64,000 nt of DNA from positions 260,116-324,115 of the forward strand of contig NW_019091482.1 in NCBI RefSeq assembly GCF_001949145.1, read 5' to 3'. Below the pieces are notes generated by a model. The model had not been told where the DNA came from, searched no databases, and worked only from the letters and a program-made list of their open reading frames with translations. This DNA comes from Acanthaster planci (Eukaryota; Echinodermata; Asteroidea; Valvatida; Acanthasteridae). The position numbers and the translations under genes are program-made. Of the stretch, positions 1 through 13,300 are shown one piece after another; position 1 is the first letter of the stretch, and each line of letters starts with the position of its first letter.

Positions 1-180
1 GGAACACCTCTGTAGCGTACAGTGAAAGGATGTGCACTCAGAACCATCATCACAGCTAAACACCTGTGATGATCTAACAAAAGCATTTGGACAGTCCGCT
101 ACTCCCCTATAAACTGCCCCACACCGAGTGCTGTTGTGTGTTGAATCGTAAATCGCAGTGCCAAAAGATAAGCAGTCTGT

Positions 181-548
181 CAAGGAAGCCTTTTGCGAGT
201 TAAATTTGAGTAAAATCTGGTACACAGAATTATCTGATTGCACATAAACATAACATTTTGAATTCCCCAGACTAAAAAGAGTGTTGCTATACCTCGTGAT
301 TCGGGGCAAGCTTTTGCATAGCAACCACCATGTCTAGCAAGACTGATTCCTCTGTGCCTGTCTTATTCCATTGAAAACAGTGTATTGGAGCAAGGCGTCC
401 CTTATGCAACTAAGCAAAACCTTGCCCCAAATCACAAGGTGTAACAACAGTGTCTTTAGCATGGAGAATTCAAATTGTCATGTTCTTGTGAACTTAAAGC
501 ACTCGTGTGCCAGGTTTTATTCAAATTTATTTTGCAAAAGGCTTATTG
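181..548. mobile_element. Long-inverted-repeat element LIR-1, copy 1 (368 bp)
   Basis: The left arm (181-321, caaggaagccttttgcgagt...) is the reverse complement of the right arm (403-548, ...ttttgcaaaaggcttattg) with moderate divergence, around a loop of about 80 bases. A second copy of exactly the same length lies at 19072-19439. The arms contain no coding sequence, so this is a foldback or MITE-type element. Confidence 0.85.
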
Positions 549-841
549 CTTGTGCCCTTGCACTAGCCCTCATTGCAAGCTTGTGGTGCTGAGGCTCATT
601 TTAATTAGGGAAGACTGGGAACTTGTCATATCTATTTTTCAAACCTCCTTTCTACTGTTGGAGTTTCTGACAGAGTCTGTAATGCCTGTTAGAAATATCG
701 TGGTAGTACAAAAACAGCAAAGGTGAAAATGGGATTTTGAGAGATTCGCCCTACACAAGAAATTTGTGTGTCTACAAAGGACACAAAATGTCGCTAATGG
801 CACAGTTCGGCAAAATTCAACTTTGCGGCAGTTGATTGAGC

Positions 842-1034
842 TATCCGCCTCAGGCAGAAGCACCCCCTCATCAGTTGAAAAGAGCCACATTTGTTGGGAA
901 TGTTCAATTTGTTGGCGGTGATGAGACCGTGATGCGTGCATGTCATTCATGGACCAGCGGAGTTCAGTTCCGACCAAAGGAACCTCCATTGCTAAGAAAA
1001 TAACACCCACTCTTGGTCCAGCTCGAGGCCCACT
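842..1034 (+). repeat. Dispersed 190-bp element DR-2, copy 1
   Basis: Opens near ggcagaagcaccccctcat and ends near cttggtccagctcgaggccc. Related copies are at 6643-6825 (same strand), 11890-12090, 22176-22372 and 38088-38215 (opposite strand). Class unknown. Confidence 0.75.
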
Positions 1035-4000
1035 GTGAGTGCTTTGGTTAGGGCAAATTTAGTATGACTAGACATATTAATTGAAGCATACAGCCGACAT
1101 TGATTTTCTTTGACAATATATTGGTTTCTATTGCAATTAATTTTATCTCTCAAGGCATTTAAATTCTCCTTGTCATTTTATTGCATTGTATTTATCTTTG
1201 AAATACTATTTATTACTATCATGCACATTAAGTGAGCTGTTTAATTAACATTACTTTGTCAATGACAACCTGTCAATGAAATTATATTTGAATTGTTAAA
1301 AACTGTTTGGATTTGTGTACAAAGTTCACAAAGGATGAAGTGACAGACAAGGAGTAATGTTTTCAATAAACTGTGTGGGGGAAAACGTAACGTGAAAGCC
1401 GACTTCATTTTTATCTTTTCTTTCAAAGAGCGTTGATCTAGAATGATATATTTTTTTTCTCATTGTTTTCCGGTGATTTATACCAGTCCTGGAATGATTG
1501 GATGGGTTGCCACACCTCTTGCATTCGGCTGCCGACAAATTTTGTGAAACCAAACAAAATTATACTCGATTCTCAAATTTATTTTGAAATTGCCTTGAAC
1601 TGGACAGCAGAGCATTGTACATTTCCAAATGCTGAGGGAGAGCTCTGAAACCCCTACCACGAGAGAGAACACCATTATTCACCCCCTTCCGTTTCCTGAA
1701 AGCTAGATACAGCCTGTACACAAGCTGGTCAATTGAAAAACATAAACACCCTGTTTACTATCAACTTGCTTTAATATCTCTCGAGAAAATATACACAAAA
1801 TGATAACTATTGCATTCTTGAAAATACTATCTGTGAATTGAGTTAAGTCGGACAACAAAAGTAGCACTATTCAGACACCTTCAAAAAACTGAAACCATCT
1901 GAATAGCGATTGCAAGTGACGTAACAAAAACCTTGAAGAGACAGTTCTGTTTGATTGTGGCACTACGCCAATCATCCCCCCCCCTTCACAAAAATTGAGA
2001 TAAGCTCAGATTATTCTCCGCACCTTCAATTTATGCACCAAGAACTGGTCCATGTGGATGTGTGTTTGAAGAACTGGGGGTCCTAGACCTGAAAGAAGTG
2101 TTGTAGTTGAGTACTTTTTGAGAACCAAGTTTAATGAAAAAATTAGGTTTCTGGGACATAAGTACTCGGCCAAGTACTTTTCTTCTTAAAACTTATATTT
2201 TACAAAACTGGCAGTGTCCGAACAGTTGGTTTGTAATCTTACCACTGTGCATTTACCATCAAATTCCTATGAACTCCAGCTTTATTCCCTCTTACCCAAT
2301 TCAAAATTTGGCAGAGAACTTTTGTAATAAAAAGTACTCAACTACAACACTGACTGAAAAAATGACACACACATCTCAGCACATCCTGAACTGTAATTTC
2401 CTAGTTTTTTAGCCTCACTTTCTGATATGACTCACAAAGCGAACATTTAGTTCTGCATTGCATTAAACTATTCTGGTCACAACTGTGGTGCTGCAGGTCC
2501 AAAATTGACCCCTGTTTATTATAACAGCATATGCCTAAAAAGCCAGTTAGATAAAGCTAGTTTGGTCAATTTGATAATGCTTAGCATGTCATTTTGCTTT
2601 CAAACTGGCCAAAATGCATGAATATACATATTATTGAGTTAGCCTCTCCTTATATTTGTCAATATTTTTACACATCAACAGCAGTTTACACAAATCCGAA
2701 TCCCATTCTCAACAGTATAACTCCTTTTGACAGTTTTTTTTGCGGAAAAGGACAGCAATTATTTCAAACAGGATGTTTTTTTACACTGGACGGAGTCCAT
2801 TTTTTTTTATTCCATTTGTTTGCCAAGTTGATCTTTTTCAGCGCAATCACAGTGAAGGAAGCCTGGTGTACATGTACATGTATATACCTATCGAGAAAAA
2901 CAGGACAGAACAGATTTGGATTATGTTAACCATGTTTGCAAAATGTTCGCAAACGAGGATGCTAGATCAAATAAGTCAAATTCCAACAGATTGAATAGGT
3001 GCAGGTACCTATCAGAATTTGTACTACAATTTGGCAGCATTCATCTATTCTGGGCTACACAGAGCCCCACCTTGTTAACTACATTACTGGCAGCTAAGAG
3101 TCGGCCATATTGAATCAGCCACGGTGGAAATAGTTATGAGGACGGAGACTTGTTATTTCTCAGTACTTAGACAACCTTACCATAATGGTCTCAAAACAGG
3201 GCTCCTTCTTTTGTTTTGAACACAGGGCATAATATGAAACATTCAAGAACATCAGCTGCGGGAACAATGACCACTTTTTTTTTAACCCATCCAAAAATCT
3301 TAAAGAGCTAGTATCTTTGAAAGACCACCAGGAAACTCTGAACATTTGTTAGAGCCGTTTAGTACCGAACCATTGATTTTAAGTACTGCACCGTACTATA
3401 CGCCTATACTGACTTGTGACAATGCTTTATTGACATATGCAAAAAGTGATTACAGCATAATTCAGGGAAATTACAATAAATTAATGAGTTCAGTACATTT
3501 ATTCCCCCCAAAACAGTTTTTTACAAAGACCACTCAAAGCAGATAACATATTTTCTTGAGTTTTACAAATTATATTTACACATTTGTGTTAATACTATAA
3601 TAAAAAAAGTACTTTTTCTTCAATTTGAAAATATTAAGTACACTGCTTGCAATACAGCCAAGTCAAATTGTGTGAATTGTTCGTAAGGACACATTGAGTT
3701 AAGTTAAAGATTTTCATACGTCCCAGTTTTACATGATCTTTGAGAGTATTCACATACATGTGTAAGTCTGACCATAAGTTATGATTTCTATGGTCTGATA
3801 TTTAATACCAATTCCCATTTAGGCAATTTTTAAAAAACAGAAACATTAAGATTTTATTTCATTAAAGAAATAATGTCGACTTGTGTGAAACGTGTGAGAG
3901 TTGAAATTTGCTTTGTGCATGTGAATGCGTGTATTCCGTGCACATGTGCCGTACGTACTTGTATTACGTGTGTGAACATGCAATGTAAGTATAAAGATAG

Positions 4001-5770
4001 GCTGCCAGAACAGACCTCTAGCCTGACCCGAACAGGACGTCCTGACTGCTGTACCAACCTGTTTCTTTGGTTGATTTTGTTTCTCTTGCTGTTTAATAAC
4101 TGCAATAAAACTTTTAGAAGGCAAATCATGCCACCTTTGGCAACATTCATGCATATTATAATTAAGCACGTGATCACTTCCTTTGCTCCGGCAACGCCTT
4201 CAGTGACGTTACAGCTACAGTGCCACGAAAATATTTTTAGACAAAACTTTCAAAGTAGAAAATACTATCTGACCAGCCATTCGTTCAAGAGTTATTTCAG
4301 GAAGACTTGAGTTGCATGGCTCTGGGGGTCAACCTGTGAATCCACTTCTCAACTTTGACAGAATTTCTTCATGCGAAGTACGATAAACATGAAGACATCA
4401 CCAAGAACCATAGCTGAAGCAACACTTTGTTCTGAGTTTGGCAAGCATGACAAAAGAGAAATATTTCCTCAGGGTTGGTGTTCATAATTTGGTGGACAGC
4501 GCTCCGACATTGCTCAAGGCCCAAGTACTGAGTTTTATTGTGGCATTTGACTGCTTAAAATATATTAATTTTCTCTTCAAAGTCAGCCGTTAAAGCATTT
4601 GGACAATTCCACCATTCAACATGCAATTTTTTTGACAACTTGATTTAAAGCATGGCTTTTTACTACAGAAAAGTTATTAACTTTGCATTCACTTACAGAT
4701 GACTTCACTTGAAGCAAAATATGGGACGGAGAGAACCCCCCGCCTTTGTGTTGGTCATTGTTTGATCCGAATCTCAGGAATTCTTTACAGACTTCGGGGG
4801 GGATGTGTTAGGTAACAATAGTCTACAGTGTGTATAGAGATTGGACAGGTAAGGGGGGGTATCCCTCTGTCCCATATCTTGCCTGGTATAAATGACTTAC
4901 AACTGACAATATCAAGCACCGGTACCTTCATGTAATGATATTTGTCCGAAAATCTAGTTGGAACTATCATTTTGGTTGAAAAAACCCACCATGTTATACA
5001 CATATGCCATCAGAAGTTCAACTTTAAACAAAAATTCCTGATGATATCTTCAGGTCTGAAAACATTGCTAATTCGAAATTCCACGATTCAATTTGTTCTA
5101 ATTCTGGGTTTTTTCATGCAAAGCCTATTGAAATTCAGAAAAAGTTGGCAAATGAATAATTTGTTACTACTCACTGCCAAAAAGTGCCGTTCAGCTAGAA
5201 ACCCTGGCAGACACATCAGGCCGCACCATTTGTTAAAGTGGCTTGCCTGCCCAACGGTGATCCAAGATCCAACAGGTAAACTCTCCCGAAGGCCAAACAG
5301 CCTGGGACCCTGTGGTTGCCAGTCACCACAAGATCCAACAGTGGCACTGGTCAATGGGACCAGCCCCCCATTGTCTCAACATGGCTGGTTTGTTTGGCTG
5401 CTGTTGATTGCCCAGAGCATCAAAGTGCATTAGACTTCTTCACCCGATGCACTGTTGTGCTGTGTCCGGCAGGGTTGCTGACAAGGTAAATAGGCTTATG
5501 TTGCAACTGAAATGATTTTGGCATTATTTTGGCACATCTGACAAATGACAAAAAAAAAGGATGTCTTGGGATTAAGCTTCTGTAATACGCACCGGGTTTG
5601 ACGTTCACATCAAATTTGACGTTGTGCCAGGAAGAGGATACCTGAATGTTTGAATCTCAGGCTGCTGCCAGCAACTTCCTTTGAACTTCAAAGCATCCGG
5701 ACATAAAACTCAAGTGACTCTGCTTGCATGGCCGAACCATTCAACAGTGCAAAGATATGGTCTTATCGAC

Positions 5771-6600
5771 TACAACATATGAACATGAGATATTACGTCA
5801 CAAGGCAAGATAATGNNNNNNNNNNNNNNNNNNNNNNNNNNNNNNNNNNNNNNNNNNNNNNNNNNNNNNNNNNNNNNNNNNNNNNNNNNNNNNNNNNNNN
5901 NNNNNNNNNNNNNNNNNNNNNNNNNNNNNNNNNNNNNNNNNNNNNNNNNNNNNNNNNNNNNNNNNNNNNNNNNNNNNNNNNNNNNNNNNNNNNNNNNNNN
6001 NNNNNNNNNNNNNNNNNNNNNNNNNNNNNNNNNNNNNNNNNNNNNNNNNNNNNNNNNNNNNNNNNNNNNNNNNNNNNNNNNNNNNNNNNNNNNNNNNNNN
6101 NNNNNNNNNNNNNNNNNNNNNNNNNNNNNNNNNNNNNNNNNNNNNNNNNNNNNNNNNNNNNNNNNNNNNNNNNNNNNNNNNNNNNNNNNNNNNNNNNNNN
6201 NNNNNNNNNNNNNNNNNNNNNNNNNNNNNNNNNNNNNNNNNNNNNNNNNNNNNNNNNNNNNNNNNNNNNNNNNNNNNNNNNNNNNNNNNNNNNNNNCTGA
6301 GGGAATACACAACCTAAAGTACCACGTACAATGTTTGTGTGATTTCCTTTCCGACGACACCACTGTGACGTCTTGCCAGTACGCTTGCCCGTGCATTGGA
6401 GTTGATATTTGTTAACAAATTACAACATACAACATATGAACATGAGATATTAAGTCACAAGGCAAGATAATGTTAACTGAGGGAATACACAACCTAAAGT
6501 ACCACGTACAATGTTTGTGTGATTTCCTTTCCGACGACACCACTGTGACGTCTTGCCAGTACGCTTGCCCGTGCATTGGAGTTGATATTTGTTAACAAAT
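5771..6600. repeat. 180-bp tandem repeat interrupted by an assembly gap
   Basis: 6297-6420 is identical to 6477-6600, giving a 180-bp period, and 5771-5815 is a third partial copy with one mismatch. Each unit contains tgtgacgtcttg, a CRE-like core. Confidence 0.9.
5816..6296. other. Assembly gap (481 N)
   Basis: Run of N. The flanks read gataatg / ctgaggg. In the intact unit at 6468-6482 these are separated by only ttaa, so the gap lies inside the tandem array and its true content is probably a whole number of units. Confidence 0.95.
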
Positions 6601-6642
6601 TTCTAGTTCATGAATATACCATTCAGAAGAACGGTGACAAGT

Positions 6643-6825
6643 TATCCGCCCTGAGCAGAAGCACCCCCTCAGCGGTTGAAAAGAGCCATGTTGGTGGCAG
6701 CGACGCCACTGCAACGCTTGCATTTCAAAGTCTTTCATGAACTAGATGCGTAGTTACTACCAAAGGAGCCTCCATTACCAGGAAAACTGCACTCTCTCTT
6801 GGACCAGCTCAGGGTTCACTGCCCA
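6643..6825 (+). repeat. Element DR-2, copy 2
   Basis: gagcagaagcaccccctcag ... aaaggagcctccattaccag ... cttggaccagctcagggttc. Same order and strand as copy 1. Confidence 0.75.
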
Positions 6826-7267
6826 GAAAATGGGCAGAGATGACCACAGAGTAACTTGAATGATCCCGATCATCCCAAAGAGTTGGCAGCTGAAAGCATA
6901 TATACTTTAAGTTAAATGGTACCACAATTTTACATTGAATTGAATAAATAGATGAACATGTACATGTGTAATGTGCTCACGGGATGTTCTTGTGAAAGGA
7001 ATTTAGTGTCCTGGAGTAACTAGATAAGATTCATGTGTCTACGCACACTCCTTCTCTAATTGGGTGCAGTCTTGGGGTGCTGTTTTACCATACTGGGGTG
7101 CCACAACGGGCTCTCGTTGATGTACCCATGCTGCTCTTAGTTCAGTACTGCTGTGTGCAGGATTCTCGGATCGGGGAACTTTCACCTTGGGTACTACAAT
7201 GGGCTTTCCTTGGGTACCCTCGGTGCTCTGTAATGGGGCCGTTGCAGGGAGAGTGATGGGTCAGGGA

Positions 7268-7357
7268 CTATCGCCTTAGATTGCTACGAGGGGTCCGTGT
7301 CGGTGTGCTCCTGTTGCTCCTAGTTGGCGAGGAGTGATAACCAGAAGATGGCCCATC
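7268..7357 (-). CDS. KIFC3: Kinesin exon 18: Ser/Thr/Pro/Arg-rich C-terminal tail
   Basis: A strong acceptor (gtgtttgtctgcag) opens 29 codons in the right phase: [15 protein letters not shown], then [14 protein letters not shown] and a TAG stop. Vertebrate KIFC3 also ends in a Ser/Pro/Arg-rich tail after the motor, and the composition fits. A cDNA spanning 8525 to 7357 would confirm it. No AATAAA on the minus strand is obvious in the few hundred bases downstream. Confidence 0.72.
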   Translation of the reverse strand, partial: DGPSSGYHSSPTRSNRSTPTRTPRSNLRR

Positions 7358-10300
7358 CTGCAGACAAACACGATGACAGGAAAAAAAAAATGGAATGTTT
7401 AGAAAAGCCACAAAATGGCTTTTGATGCGTGGCAAGTAATCATGAACACAGTCACACTACTTCCAAAATTAGCAATAGACTTCATCCACGGGGCTGGCCG
7501 TATTGAATTTGAAAGCCAGGTTAACTCTTCAGTTTTGAATGTTGAGAGTACAAATGAAAGCAATAAAATGAAATTTCATGACAAATTTGCGCCGGTCTAC
7601 TCTGAAGAATAATTTCAAATTCATGATCGAACACGCAGAATTGTACCTTGCCAGATTCTAAAAATTACTGAAAGGGAAGCTCGGAACGCATAGAAATTAT
7701 AAAACAGTCTGGTGCCATCCTAATCGGCAGTTTGCAATATACAAAACAGAATTTGGGAAATAAGATCAAAAATGGCCTTCACGTGAACAGTGTCGATGCT
7801 GGAACAAGCCAGAGAAACAGCCATTGGGTATCGCTCAGAGTACATCTCATCCATGTGACCTGCTCTGTGAAATGAGTCACAAGTTGCCTGAGCCATTTTT
7901 GAGTTATAGTTTGTATTGGAATGAGCAAACTGAGCTCTATGTTCCGATATATCGCTCAGTCTGACATCCTGATGAAAATGGTCATGACGTGGGTGAAGGT
8001 TGTTGTCGTGATTAACATTGTGATTCTGTTAAAGGTCTTTTACTCAAAAGTGGCTCTGGTGACTTGTGGGTCCTTTTGACAGAGCAGGTTCCATATATTC
8101 ATGACAGGGGTAAGTTCTCACTGATCTATTCATGATCATGTGACAATGCCTCAAATCCTTCAAAATCCTCTGGAAATTTCTGTCCTTGAGTTGAGGCAGT
8201 GTGAATGGTATCATGGAGCAGTACAGAGGATTCCACATATAATGTAGGCATGAGTTCACCGGTATTCATGACTGAGCATAAATTACAACACAAGAGGTGG
8301 AACTCACAACCTTGACACAATGCGCCCTTCACAATCAGCCACACTTTTGGCCATTCTTCCTCAATCCTCCAAAATCCTCAAAAACTGCCCAGAGAATTTT
8401 TGAGGATTCGGGGGGGGGACTAATGCATTCATCAGACCAATCACAATCACCATGTCAAACAATTCTCACAGTTGTACACTGTTATGCAGACGTTTCTGCC
8501 ATCAGCTAAAGTCTAGTTCCCTACCTCATACTGCGCCAACCGGTCCTTCAACGCAGCAACCTCGGCAGACTCTGTGCGCTTGGAGGCTGCGCCCAGTTCC
8601 ACTGCCCTCACTCTCTGGGCAAATGACAGACTGCACTGTGACTCGCTCACATTCTTTAAGACAGGTGAAATCTGAACCACCATCAGCGTCTTACTGTCTC
8701 CACCTGTGAACAAATATTAATTACGTTCGGCAATATCACTAAGGGAAAACACAAAAAAATGGAGAAAATTCAAGCTGGAAAGATTTGGTATAGTACTTTT
8801 CAATTTGCAATGGCGTACATGAAATGTGACAAACAAGGAAATCGGCTGATCCAAGGATGGTTTTCACGCCTGGCTAGTTTAAAGCAATACTCCTTTTCGA
8901 AACATGGAATGTGGTGTCAAGATGCCAAGCAACACAACACGGCAGACATTGCACTCAGCCCAGCATTCCTAGCTTACATTTCAGGGGCAGTAAACTGACT
9001 TAGAAACTGAAGCACAACATGGTCGTGCACAAAGCTGTGATGCTCATATATGGGTAAATCTTATGCATAGAGCCGCATCAGATTATTAGAAGGCCAACTC
9101 ACAATTCAATGCATAGAATCACTGACAAATTCTAGGAGCAGACATTTTGAATTCATGCCTGCATAAAGGCAGCACACACGAACAACATTGGTGAATGACA
9201 CATAGCCCATTTTCTGTCATACAATTTTAAAGTATCTGCAGCGTATACGCACACGTTTGGATTCTTTACAGCTGGGTCATTCCATGAGGTTGGGGTGCAA
9301 TTCGTGACGGTGTCCTTGTTAAATCCAAACCTTTTACTACCTGTCATGACCTATAGAGTAGGTCGTTTACTCTGCAAAACTAACACACACCTCTGTTTTC
9401 AGCCTTGCAAGATGTATACCAATGTCAATTCAAAATCCATATGCAGGGAAATAGCTGTTCGTTTTTACGGAACCCATGTCACAATTGACACCGTCACAAA
9501 TTGTGCCCCAACCTCATGGAATGACCCAGCTAGCAAAACTAAACACTCATTTACTGATTGTGCATGTAGGCTTTTGGCATACTTCCTTGGTTGAAGCATT
9601 GTTTCAGAATACAGACGCAGATGAGCAATATAGCCGTACAAAATTCTCAAGTTTTCTCACAGGCCTGTGCATGAACATGGATGCACCCAGCCACTAGTAA
9701 TGGACCAGCATCTCATCAAGGGAATTAGAGACATTCTCAGTTATTTCATAATATGGAAACCAGAGATAAAGACCAGCCTTATGAGCCACAATGGCCCGGG
9801 ACAGACTGCTTTTTCTAGTAAAGCGGGATCCAATGCCGATTGGTCAATTGAGAGCAACAGCAGTGACATATGTGACCCACTCTGCAAAAAAAGGTAATAA
9901 GTCGCGCAATTCCAAAATATGTTATGGCCTGTTCTATTTGGAGAGGGCAAAATGTCTTCAAAAATGTGATTTTGTATTTTTTCCTCTATTAGCTTGTATG
10001 ACATTAATGTTTTCAGAATTTGTGACTACAAACATGGATAATGATGAATAAAGATGAAAAATGGATCATTCAGTAGGAAATCCTACATAGCATTGTATTT
10101 CTAACTACTACACTTTCTGAGCTTTTTCTTGAAAAGTGCTTTTATTGAATCCCAAAAGTTGATATACATATGTCTAAATATCTCCAGAATGCAGTGCACT
10201 ACAGGAATCATTCATGTATCAAATTGTAGCTTTTGATGTACTCAATCCAGCCATTACAAAAACTGATAACCTGAATCTGGCGACTTATTACCCATTTTTC

Positions 10301-13300
10301 TAGAGCCGGTCACATATATCCTAGCTAGTCTGTGCTGAACAGTGCATACTGTGCCGCACTGCAATTTAAAACAAAAAAAACTAGTTTGGTATCTTACAGT
10401 GTTGTAGTGGAGACCTCTTCAAGACCATTAAAGATCTCACAAGACCAACTCAAGACCTCCAGTCTGAATTCACGTCAAAACTCAATTTGACATCCAGAAA
10501 ACAGAACACCAAGTGTTCATACCATGCTGGCGCCTCGGCCTATAATGGGTTGGGTCTGGGCCCCTCTGCACAATTTCAAGCCAAGTACATGTAATTCGTA
10601 TACAAACAGAGAAGATAAAACCCTTCCCAGTGCCAGTGTGCTGTACCGTTGTGGCAGTTAGGAAGGGCAAACATCCTACTCGGTGCAGGGTAATTTGGGA
10701 GACATTTTTCCAGATTTCTGTTTTTCTTCTAAAAACTTGGAAACTCTGAACAGTTAGATTGTTAAAACCTTTAAAATTTGAAAATCCGAAGAATTCTGAT
10801 AAATCTGAACAGTTGGCAGGTATGGTATCTGTTGAGAGTTGTCACATGTGTTTGGATTATAAAGTCTGAAGAAAACAAAACTTTTCTCTTCCACTAACAA
10901 ATGGCATTTTGTAAGCCACCTAGATAGCAGCATCCTGGAAACGGGGACGTTACTGGCATCAGTACATCTATCTGTTGGTGTACTCCAGTGGCCCCTTGGA
11001 AGACAGTTCAAAGCACACTCACCGAGTGACTCCTGTAGCAGGTAAGTCAGCTTGGAATTCCGGTAGGGGATGTGACCCTGCTTGGTGCGCAGTGCAAAGA
11101 TGACGTCGCCCAGAGAGGAGAGCGACTTGTTGATGTTCTGGGCCTCCTTAAGCCGGGCCGAGTCGGCGCCGGAGCCCGACTTGCTGACTCGCTCCGAGCC
11201 TGCCAAGTCCACGAGGTTCAGCTTGCCTGGGGCACAGAGCAGAGAAATGTCGTTGATTGTGGGACACTCCACGACAGCACTAGAATACCGCCTCATTCAA
11301 TATCAAGGTCATTATACAACTACTGATCTGATCTCATGACATGTGTTAGTTGCTCAAGGATTGGCAAATTGATTTTATACAACACCTGCATAAATCCCTG
11401 TCATCTGATTGGTGGAGCGTTGATCACAAGGTTTTGAATTATTTGCACAAACCCACAGCTGGCACATGACGCGCGTGACGCACACGCAGAGTGCAAAAAA
11501 TTTATATAACAACTGTGCATTAGAAATGAATAACGAACACCTCCGGATGTATTGCACTGCAGCTTCCACGTAGTAGCCAATGGTGCAAAATATTCACAGC
11601 AACATGGCGGACTTACATGTACATGTAGATCTGATGTTTGCGATTTTAATTGATAGAGAAATTGATGAGCTTGTCAACGTCGGTGATGCTGCCAGCATTC
11701 GGTGACAAACGAAATGGACTTTCCCTCGTGGAATATGGTAGACCGTTTCATCCATCAGCTCGTGCGATTATTCTTACCGTTGCACTCATAAACATTCATT
11801 ATTTGTATACAGGGACTGCACTTTACAGATCTTCAGTGGTTCCATGCCATGAAAAAGGAATGGTCACTGAGCAGTGCAAGAACACGGGGTCTATGGGCCT
11901 CCAGCTGGACCAAGAGGGGGCACTGTTTTCTTAGCAACGGAGGCTCCTTTGGTCAGAACTTAACTTTGCTGGTTCAGGAACTAGGAAATGCACGTGTCAC
12001 GGTTGCAGCGCTGCCTACAAAATGAGCACTCCTAACCAACATGGCTCTTTTCAACCAATGAGGGGGTGCTTCTGCTCGAGGCAGATTGAGTGACATGTTA
12101 TAGGTAACCTTTACCAAGTTCAGTTGTCATAAAGACCTTTGAGTCAACGTCAATATCACTGCCATAGGCATCTGTAATTATGTGAACTAAAGGTAAAACA
12201 AAACTTATTATAAATATAGGCCACTTTAATCATTAACCATGTCAGGGAATAAAGACAACTCATGCAGATAAAGAGACTTCCATTTTTCTCGTCAAAACAA
12301 TCTTTTCTCAAGGCAAATGAAAACTACCAAAAATTGTCATTTTTCTTTCAGTGCAATTTCTGTCCCCTGCTTCCACAAAATTTCTTCATTTTGTGTTTCA
12401 ATGTTGCAGTGTCTGTCTGACGTACCTATGTATCTCTTTCCAGAGGCCTTGTTGATTCCCGCAATTTTGACGCAGAGGAGAGCGTGAGAACGAGAACTGT
12501 GCTCGTTCATGTCAGTGGTGGCAGTGGCACGGTTGCGCTTGCCCCGTCTGAAGACCTAAGGGGAGAAACAGAAGATGTCAAAGTACATTCTGCTGTTTTG
12601 TAATTGAACTCAACATTCGATCAACCCTAAAAGAGGTGGACCATCTCACAGTGGGGTGCGGAGGGGGGAAGAATTCTCCCCTCATCCACAAATTGGCTGT
12701 CACATGTTACTTATAATGAAATAAAGGGTATTGATGCTTTGGTCATCTGAAGTTCATGGCCTCATACATGTTGGCCAAGTGCATTGAGTATGATCTCAAT
12801 TTCCTTGACTTTTCCTCCAACAACAGGATTCCAGGACACCCAATGTTTCCCAAATTTTCTGTAACTTTTCCTAGACATTCCAGGACAACATTTTCCCCTC
12901 AGGATTTTTCATAACCACCAAAACCCTGTATCATATTAGTCATTCTTACCTCATTCACGTCTTCCACACTGCCCACCTCCACCTCGCAGAGACCTGGGAC
13001 GTACAGGCCACTGCCGTCAGGGTGCAGCTTGATCTCCAGTTTGTACTGGGGATCATCGCTCAGGAGATCTCTACAACGAAAGTGGAACTCTAACAATGAG
13101 GAAAAGACACTACCTGTTCCTATTGGTCGAGAACCTGTCACATGAGGTGCGGTTATCATTTGGCATTGTTACAATGCATTCTAGTGTGTTACTCGCGGGT
13201 CCACTCTTCAGCCCACGAGTAGCACGACTGAGACCTCACAGGTAAGCAAGCGTAACAATGCTACATTATCTAACAGTGTCATACTGTTACCAAACTAATT

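Larger units (their letters stand above)
1..7267. other. Non-coding 3' flank of the kinesin gene
   Basis: AT-rich DNA with no convincing exon on either strand. It may hold the kinesin 3' UTR. It contains the long-inverted-repeat element (181-548), two copies of the dispersed 190-bp element and the 180-bp tandem repeat around the gap. Confidence 0.6.

Noticed and set aside
4942-5433. Plus-strand open frame of 163 codons
   Set aside because: Composition like spacer DNA, no recognisable protein feature.
5728-6415. Open frames across the run of N
   Set aside because: They exist only because unknown bases contain no stops.
8513-8524. Stop codon after EVGN as the kinesin C-terminus
   Set aside because: A GTAGGG donor precedes it and an in-phase tail exon exists at 7357; kept only as a possible intron-retention isoform.
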